A stretch of DNA of 64,000 bases from Acidiphilium rubrum (GCF_900156265.1 NZ_FTNE01000020.1:1-64000); one strand, 5' to 3'; shown: positions 1 to 8,774, counted from the first letter of the stretch. A program made the numbers and translations. Notes: generated from the letters alone by a model not told the origin.

Positions 1-246
1 CGCGATCATCAGCATGCGAAACCGGATGATTTCGTCGAGCCCATGGATCACACGCCCAGGCGCACGAGGATCATCGATGCATGCGGCCAAACGACTTGCG
101 ATGCCGAGCCGTTGCTCGATGGCGCGTAACCCCAGCAACCCCCCGTCGGAGGAGAGCAGATCGCCGTCGAACCGGGCCTCGATCGACTTGCCGGCGACAG
201 GTGACAGACCAGGGAGAATTGGAGTATTTGCAACCGAGGCGAGCAT
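1..246 (-). CDS. IS1380-family transposase, N-terminal 82 codons (cut by window edge)
   Basis: Reading the minus strand from the ATG at 246 gives an open frame of 82 codons to base 1. It begins MLASVANTPILPG. The core contains FDGDLLSSDGGLLGLRAIE and then RLAACIDDPRAP and EIIRFRMLMIA. These match the conserved N-terminal region of IS1380-type DDE transposases as I know them (F-D-x-G-x-L-S-S-D-G-G, then D-P-R, then R-F-R). The rest of the gene, including most of the catalytic domain, is outside the window, so intactness cannot be judged. Confidence 0.8.
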   Translation of the reverse strand, partial: MLASVANTPILPGLSPVAGKSIEARFDGDLLSSDGGLLGLRAIEQRLGIASRLAACIDDPRAPGRVIHGLDEIIRFRMLMIA

Positions 247-347
247 GGTGTTCCGTCGTGGTGAAGTTTTGTCTCAACAACAAATACTTACAACGAATCA
301 ACGGTTTACGCTATGCTCGCCGACCTTCATGCATAATGCGGGCTAGT
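1..347 (-). mobile_element. Partial IS1380-family insertion sequence (transposase 5' end plus terminal region)
   Basis: The left edge of the window lies inside an insertion sequence. The minus-strand transposase starts at 246 and runs off the edge. About 100 bp of A/T-richer non-coding DNA follows up to roughly 345, ending in CATGCATAATGCGGGCTAG, which looks like a terminal inverted repeat. The exact end and the target duplication cannot be fixed because the other end is outside the window. The element sits 12-15 bp before dusB, so it has probably separated the dusB-ntr operon from its former upstream neighbour and promoter (inference). Confidence 0.65.
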
Positions 348-359
348 AGTGATTAAATC

Positions 360-1433
360 ATGAGCAACGATGTGGGCATGACGCCGAAACTCAAGCCGAT
401 TACGCTGCGGGCGGGGCATGGGCGGCCTGAGCGGGATGTGGTGATCGATGTGCCGGTTATTTTGGCACCGATGTCTGGCGTGAGTGATCTGCCGTTTCGG
501 CGCCTGGTGAAGTCGATGGGTGCGGGGCTGGTGGTTTCGGAGATGATCGCGTCGTGGGCGATGATCCATGAAAATGCGGCGACGTTGCGGATGGCATCGG
601 TCGATGGTGGGACGGGGCCGAATTCGGTGCAGTTGGCGGGGTGTGATCCGGCGGCGATGGCGGAGGCGGCGCGGATTGCGGTGGCGGGGGGTGCCGATAT
701 TGTTGATATCAATTTCGGCTGTCCGGTGAAAAAAGTGGCGGTTGGGCAGATGGCCGGGTCGGCGCTGATGCGTGATGAAGCGCGGGCGGCGCGGATTTTG
801 GAGGCGACGGCGCGGGCTGTGGATGTGCCGGTGACGTTGAAGATGCGGATGGGGTGGGATCGGGCGAGTTTGAACGCCCCTGCCCTCGCCCGGATTGCGC
901 AGGATGTCGGGATTGCGCTGGTGAGTGTGCATGGGCGGACGCGCCAGCAGTTTTATGAGGGTGTGGCGGATTGGGATTTCATTGCGTCGGTGAAGGATGC
1001 GGTGTCGATTCCGGTGATTGCCAATGGGGATATTACGAGTGTGGCGGCGGCGGATGAGGCGTTGGCGCGGTCGGGTGCGGATGGGGTGATGATCGGGCGC
1101 GGGGCTTATGGGCGGCCGTGGTTTTTGGCCCAGGTGTCGGCTTATTTGATGAGCGGGCGGGTGGTGGCTGATCCGGGGTTGGAAGCGCAGCGGGATGTGT
1201 TGATTGCGCATTATCGGGCGATGCGGGCGCATTATGGCGAGTTGGCGGGGTTGCGGGCGGCGCGGAAGCATCTCGGGTGGTATTCGCGCGGGTTGTATGG
1301 CGCGGCGGAGTTTCGGGCGACGGTGATGCGGCTGGATGAGGCGGCGGCGGTGGAGGATTTGGTGGCACGGTTTTATGAGCGGGCGGTGCAGGGTGAGGCG
1401 GCTGGGGATGACTCATTACAGGATGCCGCATGA
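360..1433 (+). CDS. dusB: tRNA-dihydrouridine synthase B
   Basis: FMN-dependent enzyme that reduces a uridine in tRNA to dihydrouridine; historically called NifR3 in alphaproteobacteria. The 357-residue product has the FMN-barrel start APMSGVSDLPFR at 36-47, NFGCPVKKV at 118-126 with the expected catalytic Cys121, and later H-G-R-T-R-Q and G-R-x-x-Y-G-R-P-W motifs. A second ATG at 378 is a plausible alternative start, since the first 30 residues are poorly conserved in this family and no strong ribosome site precedes either. It overlaps ntrB by 4 bp (ATGA), as first gene of the ntr operon. An insertion sequence ends just upstream. Confidence 0.93.
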   Translation: MSNDVGMTPKLKPITLRAGHGRPERDVVIDVPVILAPMSGVSDLPFRRLVKSMGAGLVVSEMIASWAMIHENAATLRMASVDGGTGPNSVQLAGCDPAAMAEAARIAVAGGADIVDINFGCPVKKVAVGQMAGSALMRDEARAARILEATARAVDVPVTLKMRMGWDRASLNAPALARIAQDVGIALVSVHGRTRQQFYEGVADWDFIASVKDAVSIPVIANGDITSVAAADEALARSGADGVMIGRGAYGRPWFLAQVSAYLMSGRVVADPGLEAQRDVLIAHYRAMRAHYGELAGLRAARKHLGWYSRGLYGAAEFRATVMRLDEAAAVEDLVARFYERAVQGEAAGDDSLQDAA

Positions 1434-2575
1434 GTGGATTACGCGGCGCGTTTCGGCGGCGGGCGGCGGCGCTGAAGCGGGCTGAGGCGCCGGTCGAGAC
1501 GGCGCGGTTGCTGGCGGCGTTGCCGCTGGCGGTGTGCGAGTTGGATGCGGATGATCGGTTTCTGTTCGTGAATTACGCGGCGGAGGAGTTGTTCGGGTCA
1601 TCCTCGGCGTTTTTGTATGGCAAGCCGCTGCACGATATTCTGCCGGCGGATCATCCGATTTTCATGCTGCTGGATCGGGCGCGGCGGGATGGGGCGCCGA
1701 TTGCGGAGCATGACCTGGCGATCGAGGGGCCGCGGTTCGCGCGGCGGGGGATTTCGTTGCAGGCGGCGCCGATTGCGGATGCGCCGGGGCATCTGGTGGT
1801 GACGTTGCAGGACAGTTCGGCGGCGCGCGCGCTGGATCAGCAATTGTCGGCGCGGAATGCGGCGCGGAGCATTACCGGGATGGCGGCGGTGCTGGCGCAT
1901 GAGGTGAAAAATCCGCTGTCGGGGATTCGGGGGGCGGCGCAGTTGCTGGAGGCGAACGCTGCGGCGGATGACCGGGAGCTGGCGGTGCTGATCCGGGACG
2001 AGGTGGACCGGATCAAGGATCTGGTCGAGCGGATCGAGGTGTTCGGCGACAAGAAGATGGATTTGCAGGCGGTCAATGTGCATCGGGTGCTCGAACATGT
2101 GCGGCGGTTGGCGCAGAGCGGGTTCGGGGCGCGGATCCGGTTTGTCGAGGCGTATGATCCGTCGTTGCCGTCGGTGCTGGGGAACCGGGACCAGTTGGTG
2201 CAGGTGTTGCTCAATCTGATCAAGAACGCGGCGGAGGCGGTGGCGGAGACCGAGCGGGCGGATGGGGAGATTTATCTGGCGACCGGGTTTCAGCATGGCG
2301 TGCGGCTGGCGGCCTCGAGCGGGCGGGGGCAGCCGAATTTGCCGATCTTCATTGCGGTGCGCGACAATGGCGCGGGGATTCCCGAGGATATCAGGCGGCA
2401 TCTGTTCGAGCCGTTCGTGAGCACCAAGGCGGCGGGGTCCGGGCTGGGGCTGGCGCTGGTGGCGAAAATTGTTGCGGACCATGGAGGGTTGATCAACGTG
2501 GAGAGCAGGCCGGGGCGCACGGAATTTCGGATTCATCTGCCGCAGTTCGAGGATCGCGGCGAGGGTGAGCATTGA
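1430..2575 (+). CDS. ntrB: Nitrogen regulation sensor histidine kinase NtrB (GlnL)
   Basis: Cytoplasmic PAS-type histidine kinase that phosphorylates or dephosphorylates NtrC in response to nitrogen status through PII. A PAS-like region covers about residues 27-130. The H-box [13 protein letters not shown] carries phospho-acceptor His157. The HATPase_c domain has an N-box around [13 protein letters not shown], then DNGAGIP and GSGLGLALV. There are no membrane segments, and the 381-residue length is normal for the family. Its start overlaps the dusB stop and its stop overlaps the ntrC start, indicating translational coupling. Confidence 0.93.
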   Translation: MSGLRGAFRRRAAALKRAEAPVETARLLAALPLAVCELDADDRFLFVNYAAEELFGSSSAFLYGKPLHDILPADHPIFMLLDRARRDGAPIAEHDLAIEGPRFARRGISLQAAPIADAPGHLVVTLQDSSAARALDQQLSARNAARSITGMAAVLAHEVKNPLSGIRGAAQLLEANAAADDRELAVLIRDEVDRIKDLVERIEVFGDKKMDLQAVNVHRVLEHVRRLAQSGFGARIRFVEAYDPSLPSVLGNRDQLVQVLLNLIKNAAEAVAETERADGEIYLATGFQHGVRLAASSGRGQPNLPIFIAVRDNGAGIPEDIRRHLFEPFVSTKAAGSGLGLALVAKIVADHGGLINVESRPGRTEFRIHLPQFEDRGEGEH

Positions 2576-4038
2576 TGACGACTTTGCCGACGATTCTGAT
2601 TGCCGATGATGATCGTTCGATCCGCACGGTGTTGACCCAGGCGCTCGGGCGTTCGGGGTATCAGGTGCGGACGACATCCTCGGCGGCGACGCTGTGGCGG
2701 TGGGTGGAGGATGGCGAGGGTGATCTGGTGATCACCGATGTGCTGATGCCCGATGAGAACGGGCTTGACCTGGTGCCGCGGATCAAGCGGATCCGGCCGG
2801 AATTGCCGGTGCTGGTGATGTCGGCGCAATCGACCATTCTGACCGCGGTGCAGTCGACCCAGCGGGGGGCGTTCGAGTATCTGCCTAAGCCGTTTGATTT
2901 GGGTGAGTTGCTGAGCATTGTGGATCGGGCGTTGAAGCAGCCGGCGCTGGCTGCGCCGGTGGAGGCTTCGAAGGCGCCGGAGGATAATCTGCCGTTGATC
3001 GGGCGTTCGGGCTCGATGCAGGAGATCTATCGGGTGATCGCGCGGCTGACCACCACCGATCTGACCGTGATGATCACTGGGGAATCGGGTTCGGGCAAGG
3101 AGTTGGTGGCGCGGGCGCTGCATGATTATGGGCGCCGGCGGCAGGGGCCGTTCGTTGCGATCAACATGGCGGCGATTCCGCGCGAGTTGATCGAGAGCGA
3201 GTTGTTCGGCCATGAGCGGGGTGCGTTCACCGGGGCGACCAACCGGCATATCGGGCGGTTCGAGCAGGCGGCGGGCGGGACGCTGTTTCTTGATGAGATC
3301 GGCGATATGCCGCCCGAGGCGCAGACGCGGCTGCTGCGGGTGTTGCAGGAGGGCGAGTTCACCACGGTGGGCGGGCGCCAGCCGATCCGGGCGAATGCGC
3401 GGATCGTGGCGGCGACGCATCGGGATTTGCGGGTGTTGATCCGCTCGGGGCAATTTCGGGAGGATTTGTTCTATCGGTTGAACGTGGTGCCGATCCGCCT
3501 GCCGCCGTTGCGCGAGCGGGCGGGGGATATTGCGTTGCTGGCGCAGCATTTTCTGGGGCGCGCGCAGGCGGAGGGGTTGCCGGCGAAGACGCTGGCGCCC
3601 GAGGCGATGCTGCGGCTTGCGGGGTATCGGTGGCCGGGCAATGTGCGCGAGCTGGAAAATCTGATGCGGCGGTTTTCGGCCCTGGTGCCGCAATCGGTGA
3701 TCACGGAAGAGATCGTCGAGGCGGAGCTGGCCGAGCGGGTCAGCCATGATCAGGCGGCGCCGCACGCCGGCGATGCGACGCCGGATACGCCGCAGGCGGT
3801 GGAGCGCGCGATCGAGCGGCATGTGGCGCGGCTGATGGGCGAGGCGCGCGACAAGGGCGAGGATGGGGTGCTGTATGACCGGGTGCTGGCCGCGTTCGAG
3901 GAGCCGTTGATCAGGCTGGTGCTGGGTGAGACGCGGGGCAATCAGATCAGGGCGGCCGCGATGCTGGGGTTGAACCGGAACACGCTGCGCAAGAAGATCC
4001 GCGAGCACGAGATCGGGGTGACGCGGCGGGTCGGCTGA
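2575..4038 (+). CDS. ntrC: Nitrogen regulation response regulator NtrC, sigma-54 activator
   Basis: Receiver domain with acidic pocket ADDD near residues 10-13 and phospho-acceptor Asp in VITDVLMP (residue 55). The AAA+ domain has Walker A GESGSGKE near 169-176, an intact sigma-54 contact loop GAFTGA near 216-221 and Walker [11 protein letters not shown]. The C-terminal Fis-type helix-turn-helix ends [16 protein letters not shown]. The ATG at 2575 overlaps the ntrB TGA by one base; a TTG at 2572 is the alternative. This is a complete enhancer-binding activator, in contrast to its paralogue NtrX downstream. Confidence 0.93.
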   Translation: MTTLPTILIADDDRSIRTVLTQALGRSGYQVRTTSSAATLWRWVEDGEGDLVITDVLMPDENGLDLVPRIKRIRPELPVLVMSAQSTILTAVQSTQRGAFEYLPKPFDLGELLSIVDRALKQPALAAPVEASKAPEDNLPLIGRSGSMQEIYRVIARLTTTDLTVMITGESGSGKELVARALHDYGRRRQGPFVAINMAAIPRELIESELFGHERGAFTGATNRHIGRFEQAAGGTLFLDEIGDMPPEAQTRLLRVLQEGEFTTVGGRQPIRANARIVAATHRDLRVLIRSGQFREDLFYRLNVVPIRLPPLRERAGDIALLAQHFLGRAQAEGLPAKTLAPEAMLRLAGYRWPGNVRELENLMRRFSALVPQSVITEEIVEAELAERVSHDQAAPHAGDATPDTPQAVERAIERHVARLMGEARDKGEDGVLYDRVLAAFEEPLIRLVLGETRGNQIRAAAMLGLNRNTLRKKIREHEIGVTRRVG

Positions 4039-4051
4039 AAGGGTTTTTGGT

Positions 4052-6274
4052 TTGGACCAGATGACCAACCGGGCGGAGCCGGCCGATGCGCCGGTGCGGG
4101 CGCGGCTGTTGAACGTGCTGCTGGGGCGGGTTTCGACGCTGGTGCTGGCCACGCTGGCGCTGACGCTGGGCATTGGCAGTTTTGCCTATCTGGCGGGCGG
4201 CATCAAACTGGAGTTGCATTCGGGGGCGGCGTTCGGGCTCGCGATCGGCGATATTTCGATCCTGCTGCTGTTGATCACCGTGCTGGTGGCGCGGGTGACG
4301 CGGGTGGTGATGGAGAGCCGGCGCGGCGCGGCGGGGGCGCGGCTGCATGTGCGGCTGGTGCTGCTGTTCGGCGGCGTGGCGGCGGTGCCGGCGATATTGG
4401 TCGCGATTTTTGCGGCCGTGTTCTTCAATCTGGGCATCCAGGCCTGGTTCAATCAGCGGGTGCGCACCGCCCTGGCGGAGAGCCAGCAGGTGGCGGTGGG
4501 GTATCTGGATGCGAAGAAGAACAGCATCCGGCTCGATGCGCTGGCGATCGCCAACGATCTCAACCAGAACGGGCCGATTTTCTACGGTGATCCCCAGAAC
4601 TTTTTCAATCAGGGGTTCCTGAACGTGCTGGTGGCGCAGACCGAGTTGCACGGGCTGACGCAATCGGCGATTTTCGAGCCGTTGACCGACAAGGTGGTGG
4701 CCTCCGCCGGGCTGTTTGCCGGCGCGGGGGTGACCTTGCCGCCGGCCGAGGTGGTGGCGGAGGCGGAGAAGCATCAGATCGCGGTGTGGAGCACGCCGGA
4801 TTCGACGCTGGAAAGTGCCGTGGTCGAGCTCGAGGCGACGCCGACGCTGATGCTGATGGTCGAGCGGCCGCTCGATCCGAGCATTCTGGCGCATGTCGAT
4901 CGGACGCGGCAGGCACTGGCGGAATACAACCGGCTGGAGCATCACCGGGCACAGTTCGAGTTGTTTTTCGCGCTGATTTTCGCGACCGTGGCGTTGCTGG
5001 TGCTGTCCGGCGCGTCGCTGATCGGGCTGGTGTTCGCCAATCAGATCGCGCGGCCGATTTCGTATCTGATCGAGGCGGCGGAGCGGGTGCGGGCGGGTGA
5101 TTATCTGGTGCGGGTGCCCGAAGGCGATTCGGGCGATGACGTTGCGGGGTTGTCGCGCGCGTTCAACCGGATGACCGGGCAAATCGCCGAGCAGCGCGCC
5201 GAGTTGATGAACGCCTATGGCCAGATCGATGAGCGGCGGCGGTTTACCGAGACGGTGCTGGCCGGGGTTTCGGCCGGGGTGATCGGGCTTGATCCGCGCG
5301 GGCGGATCGAACTGCCGAATCGGGCGGCTTCGGTGTTGCTCGGCATCGATCTGCTGGCGCATCTGGGTACGCCGCTGGTGGATTTGCTGCCGGATTTCGC
5401 GCCATTGCTCGAACAGGCGCGCGCGACGCCGGAAAAGCCCGCGACCGGCGAGATCGACTACGGTGCGGCCAACGCCAAGCAGATGTTTCTGGTGCGGATC
5501 GGGGCGGATCTGAAGGGTGAGCGGGCGACCGGCTTTGTTGTCACGTTCGACGACATCACCGAACTGCAGGCGGCCCAGCGCAAGGCGGCCTGGGCGGATG
5601 TGGCGCGGCGGATCGCGCATGAAATCAAGAACCCCCTCACCCCGATCCAGCTTTCGGCCGAGCGGCTGAAGCGGCGGTTCACCCGCGAGATCACCTCCGA
5701 CCCCGAGAGTTTCGCGCAATGCGCGGATACCATCGTGCGGCATGTCGGTGACATCGGGCGGATGGTCGATGAGTTTTCGGCGTTCGCGCGGATGCCGCAG
5801 CCGATCATCAAATCCGAGGATCTGGGACGGATTGGGCGCGAGGCGGTGATTTTGCAGCGCAGCGCACATCCCGGCATCGAATGGGTGGTGGAATGCCCCG
5901 AGCCGGCGCCACGGGCGCGCTGCGATGCGCGGCTGATCGGCCAGGCGCTGACCAATCTGCTGCAGAACGCCGCCGATGCGATTGCGATGCGCGCCGATAA
6001 CGTCGAGCGGGGCACCGTACACGGTCATGTGACCTTGCGGATTACGCCCGGTGAAGACGCGCACCAGATCGCCGTGATCGATGATGGCGTAGGCCTGCCC
6101 ACGCAGGATCGTGCGCGGCTGGTCGAGCCCTATATTACCCACAAGCCGAAGGGCACCGGCCTGGGTCTCGCCATTGTGCGCAAGATCATGGAAGATCACC
6201 AGGGTGGTCTGGAACTGTCGGACCGGGACGGATTGCCCGGTTCGGTCGTAACGCTGAGTTTGAAAGCCGATTAG
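4052..6274 (+). CDS. ntrY: Nitrogen regulation sensor histidine kinase NtrY
   Basis: Membrane-bound kinase partner of NtrX. Hydrophobic segments lie at about residues 27-50, 62-81, 100-128 and 304-329, with a periplasmic region of about 175 residues between the third and fourth. HAMP follows (330-385), then PAS (395-500), the H-box RRIAHEIKNPL with His523, and HATPase_c with DDGVGLP and GTGLGLAIV. I chose the TTG at 4052 because GAAAGGG (4036-4043) sits 8 bases before it; the in-frame ATG at 4061 is 17 bases away and lacks its own site. Gap to ntrC is 13 bp. Confidence 0.9.
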   Translation: MDQMTNRAEPADAPVRARLLNVLLGRVSTLVLATLALTLGIGSFAYLAGGIKLELHSGAAFGLAIGDISILLLLITVLVARVTRVVMESRRGAAGARLHVRLVLLFGGVAAVPAILVAIFAAVFFNLGIQAWFNQRVRTALAESQQVAVGYLDAKKNSIRLDALAIANDLNQNGPIFYGDPQNFFNQGFLNVLVAQTELHGLTQSAIFEPLTDKVVASAGLFAGAGVTLPPAEVVAEAEKHQIAVWSTPDSTLESAVVELEATPTLMLMVERPLDPSILAHVDRTRQALAEYNRLEHHRAQFELFFALIFATVALLVLSGASLIGLVFANQIARPISYLIEAAERVRAGDYLVRVPEGDSGDDVAGLSRAFNRMTGQIAEQRAELMNAYGQIDERRRFTETVLAGVSAGVIGLDPRGRIELPNRAASVLLGIDLLAHLGTPLVDLLPDFAPLLEQARATPEKPATGEIDYGAANAKQMFLVRIGADLKGERATGFVVTFDDITELQAAQRKAAWADVARRIAHEIKNPLTPIQLSAERLKRRFTREITSDPESFAQCADTIVRHVGDIGRMVDEFSAFARMPQPIIKSEDLGRIGREAVILQRSAHPGIEWVVECPEPAPRARCDARLIGQALTNLLQNAADAIAMRADNVERGTVHGHVTLRITPGEDAHQIAVIDDGVGLPTQDRARLVEPYITHKPKGTGLGLAIVRKIMEDHQGGLELSDRDGLPGSVVTLSLKAD

Positions 6275-6281
6275 GGGGACA

Positions 6282-7679
6282 ATGTCCGAAATACTCATCA
6301 TCGACGACGAGCCGGATATCAGGTTGCTGATCGACGCGATTCTGCGCGACGAGGGCTACACCACGCGCAATGCGGGAACGTCGGACGATGCGGTGGCCGC
6401 GTTCCGCGACCGGAAACCGTCGATGGTGGTGCTCGATGTCTGGCTGCAGAACTCGCCGCTCGATGGGATCGGGATTCTGCAGATCATGAAGGCCGAGGCG
6501 CCCGAAGTGCCGGTGGTGATGATTTCGGGCCACGGCACGATCGAAATGGCGGTGAACGCGATTCAGTTCGGCGCGTATGATTTCATCGAAAAACCGTTCA
6601 AATCGGACCGGCTGCTGCTGATCATCCAGCGCGCGCTGGAGGCGGCGAAACTCGCGTCGGAAAATGCCGAGTTGCGGCTGCGGGTGGGGGCGAATTCCGA
6701 GCTGACCGGCTCCAGCGCCGCGATTACCGGGCTGCGCCACGCGATCGAGAAAGTGGCACCGACCGGTTCGCGGGTGCTGCTGTCGGGTGCGGCTGGCGCG
6801 GGCAAGGAGGTGGTGGCGCGGATGATCCATGCCCAGTCCAAGCGCGCGGATGGGCCGTTCGTGGTGCTGAATTGCGCGATCCTCGCCCCGGAACGCGTCG
6901 AGGTGGAATTGTTCGGCACCGAGGCCGGCGCCGATCCGAACGCGCAGCCGCGCCGGGCCGGCGTGCTGGAGCGCGCGCATGGCGGGACGCTGCTGCTCGA
7001 TGAGATTGCCGATATGCCGCTGGAAACCCAGGGCAAGATCGTGCGGGTGCTGCAGGACCAGAGTTTCGAGCGGATCGGCGGCAGCACGCGGGTGAAGGTG
7101 GATTTGCGGATCATTGCGAGTTCGGCGCGGGATTTGCAGGCGGCGATCGCGGCCGGGCGGTTCCGCCAGGATTTGTATTACCGGCTTGCGGTGGTGCCGC
7201 TGCGGGTGCCGAGCCTGCGCGAGCGGCGCGAGGATATTCCCGAACTCGCCGCACTGTTTCTCAAACGGGCGGCTGAAACCTCGGGGTTGCCGCCGCGCGT
7301 GCTGTCATCCGAGGCGCTGGCGGCGTTGCAGGTGCATGACTGGCCAGGCAATGTGCGCCAGCTGCGAAACGTGATGGACTGGCTGATGATCATGCACCCG
7401 GGCGAGGCCGGCGAGGCGTTTCGGGCGGATCATCTGCCGGGGGAAATCGGGGCGCATGCGCCGCGGGCGCTGGCGATCGATCCGCTGGCGGATATCATGG
7501 CATTGCCGCTGCGCGAGGCGCGGGATGTGTTCGAGACGCAGTATTTGCAGGCGCAATTGCTGCGGTTTGGCGGGAATATCAGCCGGACCGCGAATTTCGT
7601 GGGGATGGAGCGGAGCGCGCTGCATCGGAAATTGAAGCAATTGGGGATCGGGGCGGAGGATCGGGCTGGGAGTGCTTGA
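6282..7679 (+). CDS. ntrX: Nitrogen assimilation response regulator NtrX
   Basis: Response regulator paired with NtrY, with a good ribosome site (AGGGGGAC) 7 bp after ntrY. The receiver has Asp52 in MVVLDVWLQ. The AAA+ domain carries Walker A GAAGAGKE at 169-176 and Walker B TLLLDEIADMP. The sigma-54 loop GAFTGA is absent: where NtrC has [14 protein letters not shown], this protein reads VELFGTEAGADPNAQPRRAG (208-227). A C-terminal Fis-like helix-turn-helix (GNISRTANFVGMERSALHRK) is present. It therefore should not activate sigma-54 promoters in the usual way; alphaproteobacterial NtrX is generally of this type. Confidence 0.9.
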   Translation: MSEILIIDDEPDIRLLIDAILRDEGYTTRNAGTSDDAVAAFRDRKPSMVVLDVWLQNSPLDGIGILQIMKAEAPEVPVVMISGHGTIEMAVNAIQFGAYDFIEKPFKSDRLLLIIQRALEAAKLASENAELRLRVGANSELTGSSAAITGLRHAIEKVAPTGSRVLLSGAAGAGKEVVARMIHAQSKRADGPFVVLNCAILAPERVEVELFGTEAGADPNAQPRRAGVLERAHGGTLLLDEIADMPLETQGKIVRVLQDQSFERIGGSTRVKVDLRIIASSARDLQAAIAAGRFRQDLYYRLAVVPLRVPSLRERREDIPELAALFLKRAAETSGLPPRVLSSEALAALQVHDWPGNVRQLRNVMDWLMIMHPGEAGEAFRADHLPGEIGAHAPRALAIDPLADIMALPLREARDVFETQYLQAQLLRFGGNISRTANFVGMERSALHRKLKQLGIGAEDRAGSA

Positions 7680-7692
7680 GGCGGTCGGAAGG

Positions 7693-7743
7693 AAGGCTTC
7701 TTTTTTGGAAAAAAGAAGCAAAAAACTTTTTGACCCTGGGGCA
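7693..7743. repeat. Dispersed A/T-stem hairpin repeat, copy 1
   Basis: Perfect 11-bp stem GCTTCTTTTTT / AAAAAAGAAGC at 7696-7719 with loop GG, followed by AAAAAACTTTTTGACCCTGGGG. The whole unit recurs in reverse complement at 58258-58306, differing essentially only in the two loop bases. It starts about 15 bp after the ntrX stop, so it could also act as a transcription terminator, but the flanking conserved tail argues for a repeat family rather than a simple terminator. Confidence 0.75.
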
Positions 7744-7775
7744 CGGGCGGTTGAAGCGGCACGGGCCCCGTTCAT

Positions 7776-7816
7776 GAAGTTTTTTTGCTTCTTTTTTGTT
7801 CACAAAAAAGAAGATT
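7776..7816. repeat. Dispersed A/T-stem hairpin repeat, copy 2 (inverted relative to copy 1)
   Basis: Perfect 12-bp stem CTTCTTTTTTGT / ACAAAAAAGAAG at 7788-7813 with loop TC, preceded by GAAGTTTTTTTG, which matches the tail of the other copies in inverse order. Copies 1 and 2 face each other across about 60 bp of G/C-rich DNA. The pair forms a composite between ntrX and the decayed HEPN gene, and could serve as a bidirectional terminator or as the ends of a small non-autonomous element. Confidence 0.65.
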
Positions 7817-7840
7817 TTCCTGGAATTATTTGTTGGCGCC

Positions 7841-8153
7841 ATGGCCCTCGACCTCACCCCACTAACCAACGCAACCGCGCGACTCCGCGAAGGATTGGCG
7901 GGCTATGAGCGCGACACCGCGGACGAGCAGATCCGTGACGGTCTGATCCAGCGATTCGCGTTCACCTATGAGCTTTGCCATCGCACGCTGCGGCGGTTTT
8001 TGCGTGAGGCCGCGGCCTCGCCTGATGAGCTGGACCAGATGGGGTTTGCCGATCTGATCCGCGCGGGCGGCGAGGCCGGGTTGTTGCGGGCATTCCGGAA
8101 TTTCTGAGCGAGGCGCAGCATCTGGTCGATACGCTGAGCCTTCGACTCGGGTG
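7841..8153 (+). pseudogene. HEPN / nucleotidyltransferase substrate-binding protein (HI0074-like), internally deleted
   Basis: From the ATG at 7841 the frame reads MALDLTPLTNATARLREGL and continues with RDGLIQRFAFTYELCHRTL, ELDQMGFADLIRAGGEAGL. This is typical of the HEPN partner of minimal nucleotidyltransferases. It then breaks at 8107 (AFRNF stop). The expected end of the family reappears in another frame at about 8092-8153 as IPEFLSEAQHLVDTLSLRLG. The segment that normally carries the R-x4-6-H catalytic motif is missing, so the gene has lost roughly 35-40 codons plus the frame. It is probably a dead toxin or substrate-binding subunit. Confidence 0.7.
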
Positions 8154-8478
8154 ATGGATGTGGGGTCGATCGCGCTGACGCCTGAGCAGTTCGCGATCGT
8201 CGCCGCCATTTTGCAAGGCCATCTGCCGGGGGGGGAGCAGCGTTGCTGTGTTCGGATCCCGCGCGACGGGGCGGGCGCGGCGCTTTTCTGATCTCGACCT
8301 GATCATCGATGCCGGCCGAGGTTTTAGCCTGGACAGGGCGGCGGCGCTGCGCGCGGCGTTTTCGGACTCCGATCTGCCGTGGCGGGTCGATGTGGTTGAT
8401 CGGTGGGAGATTGGCGAGGGTTTTTGGGCGATGATCGCGGCGGATGCGGTGCCGCTGCTGGTGGTGCCGGCGCGGTGA
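8154..8478 (+). pseudogene. Minimal nucleotidyltransferase (MNT/KNTase fold), frameshifted at a G8 tract
   Basis: The ATG at 8154 opens MDVGSIALTPEQFAIVAAIL, but the frame is lost at a run of eight G at 8228-8235. The next frame continues SVAVFGSRATGRARRFSDLDL. This has the nucleotidyltransferase signature G-S-x10-D-x-D, and the frame runs to a stop at 8478. Seven G instead of eight would restore one 107-residue protein of normal minimal-nucleotidyltransferase length. A GTG at 8248 could start a truncated product. Partner of the broken HEPN gene just upstream. It could be decay, a contingency tract or a sequencing error. Confidence 0.7.
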
Positions 8479-8494
8479 GGTCGGCCGGTGGTTA

Positions 8495-8565
8495 TGGCGC
8501 GCCTGACATCAGGTTTTTTATGGGGCGCCTGACATCAGGTTTTTTATGGGGCGCCTGACATCAGG
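8495..8565. repeat. Tandem repeat (26-bp unit, 2.7 copies) built from the 3' end of the lipoprotein gene
   Basis: Units at 8495-8520 and 8521-8546 and a partial one at 8547-8565 share GGCGCCTGACATCAGGTTTT (first copy with one change). Each contains the dyad CCTGA-CA-TCAGG followed by six T on the plus strand, so each resembles a small intrinsic terminator for the plus strand. The third unit encodes the last codons and stop of the minus-strand lipoprotein gene at 8544, so the array appears to be a tail duplication of that gene's end. Confidence 0.8.
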
Positions 8566-8774
8566 CGACGCATGACCTGCTCCTGGTGCGCGCGCTCAAT
8601 GGCATCGTGACGGCGGCGCTGGACGCAGGCTGCATAGGAGGTCGTGCCCGCTGTGTAGCCGAAGGCGGCGCAGAGGGCGGTGGGGGTGGGCGGCGGATCG
8701 GCCGGGGCGCAACCGGCCAGGGTGAGGATCGATGCGATTGCCAGCAGGGCCGGCGGGGGCGGCAGCTTGGGCAC
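8544..8774 (-). CDS. Small lipoprotein of unknown function
   Basis: 76 residues beginning MPKLPPPPALLAIASILTLAGC, a short signal peptide with lipobox LAGC (Cys22). The mature part is about 55 residues, rich in Ala, Pro and Arg, with two more cysteines (ALCAAF and YAACVQ) that could form a disulfide. The Cys spacing and the AACVQRR motif resemble small cell-envelope lipoproteins, but no family is recognised. The gene is flanked on its 3' side by a tandem duplication of its own last codons. It is translated away from the glycine-rich lipoprotein at 8944. Confidence 0.6.
   Translation of the reverse strand: MPKLPPPPALLAIASILTLAGCAPADPPPTPTALCAAFGYTAGTTSYAACVQRRRHDAIERAHQEQVMRRLMSGAP

Noticed and set aside
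327-1271. 314-residue minus-strand frame opposite dusB, rich in Pro, Arg and His
   Set aside because: Antisense shadow of a G-rich coding gene; composition is that of a reverse reading frame and no domain is seen, whereas dusB is a certain gene.
1598-2677. Long minus-strand frame opposite ntrB
   Set aside because: Arg/Pro/His-rich antisense of a well-supported histidine kinase gene; typical high-GC artefact, like similar frames opposite ntrC, ntrY, prsT and phaC.
7796-7840. Upstream extension of the HEPN frame (MFTKKKIFLELF...)
   Set aside because: This stretch is translated hairpin repeat; the homologous protein begins at MALDLTPL (7841).
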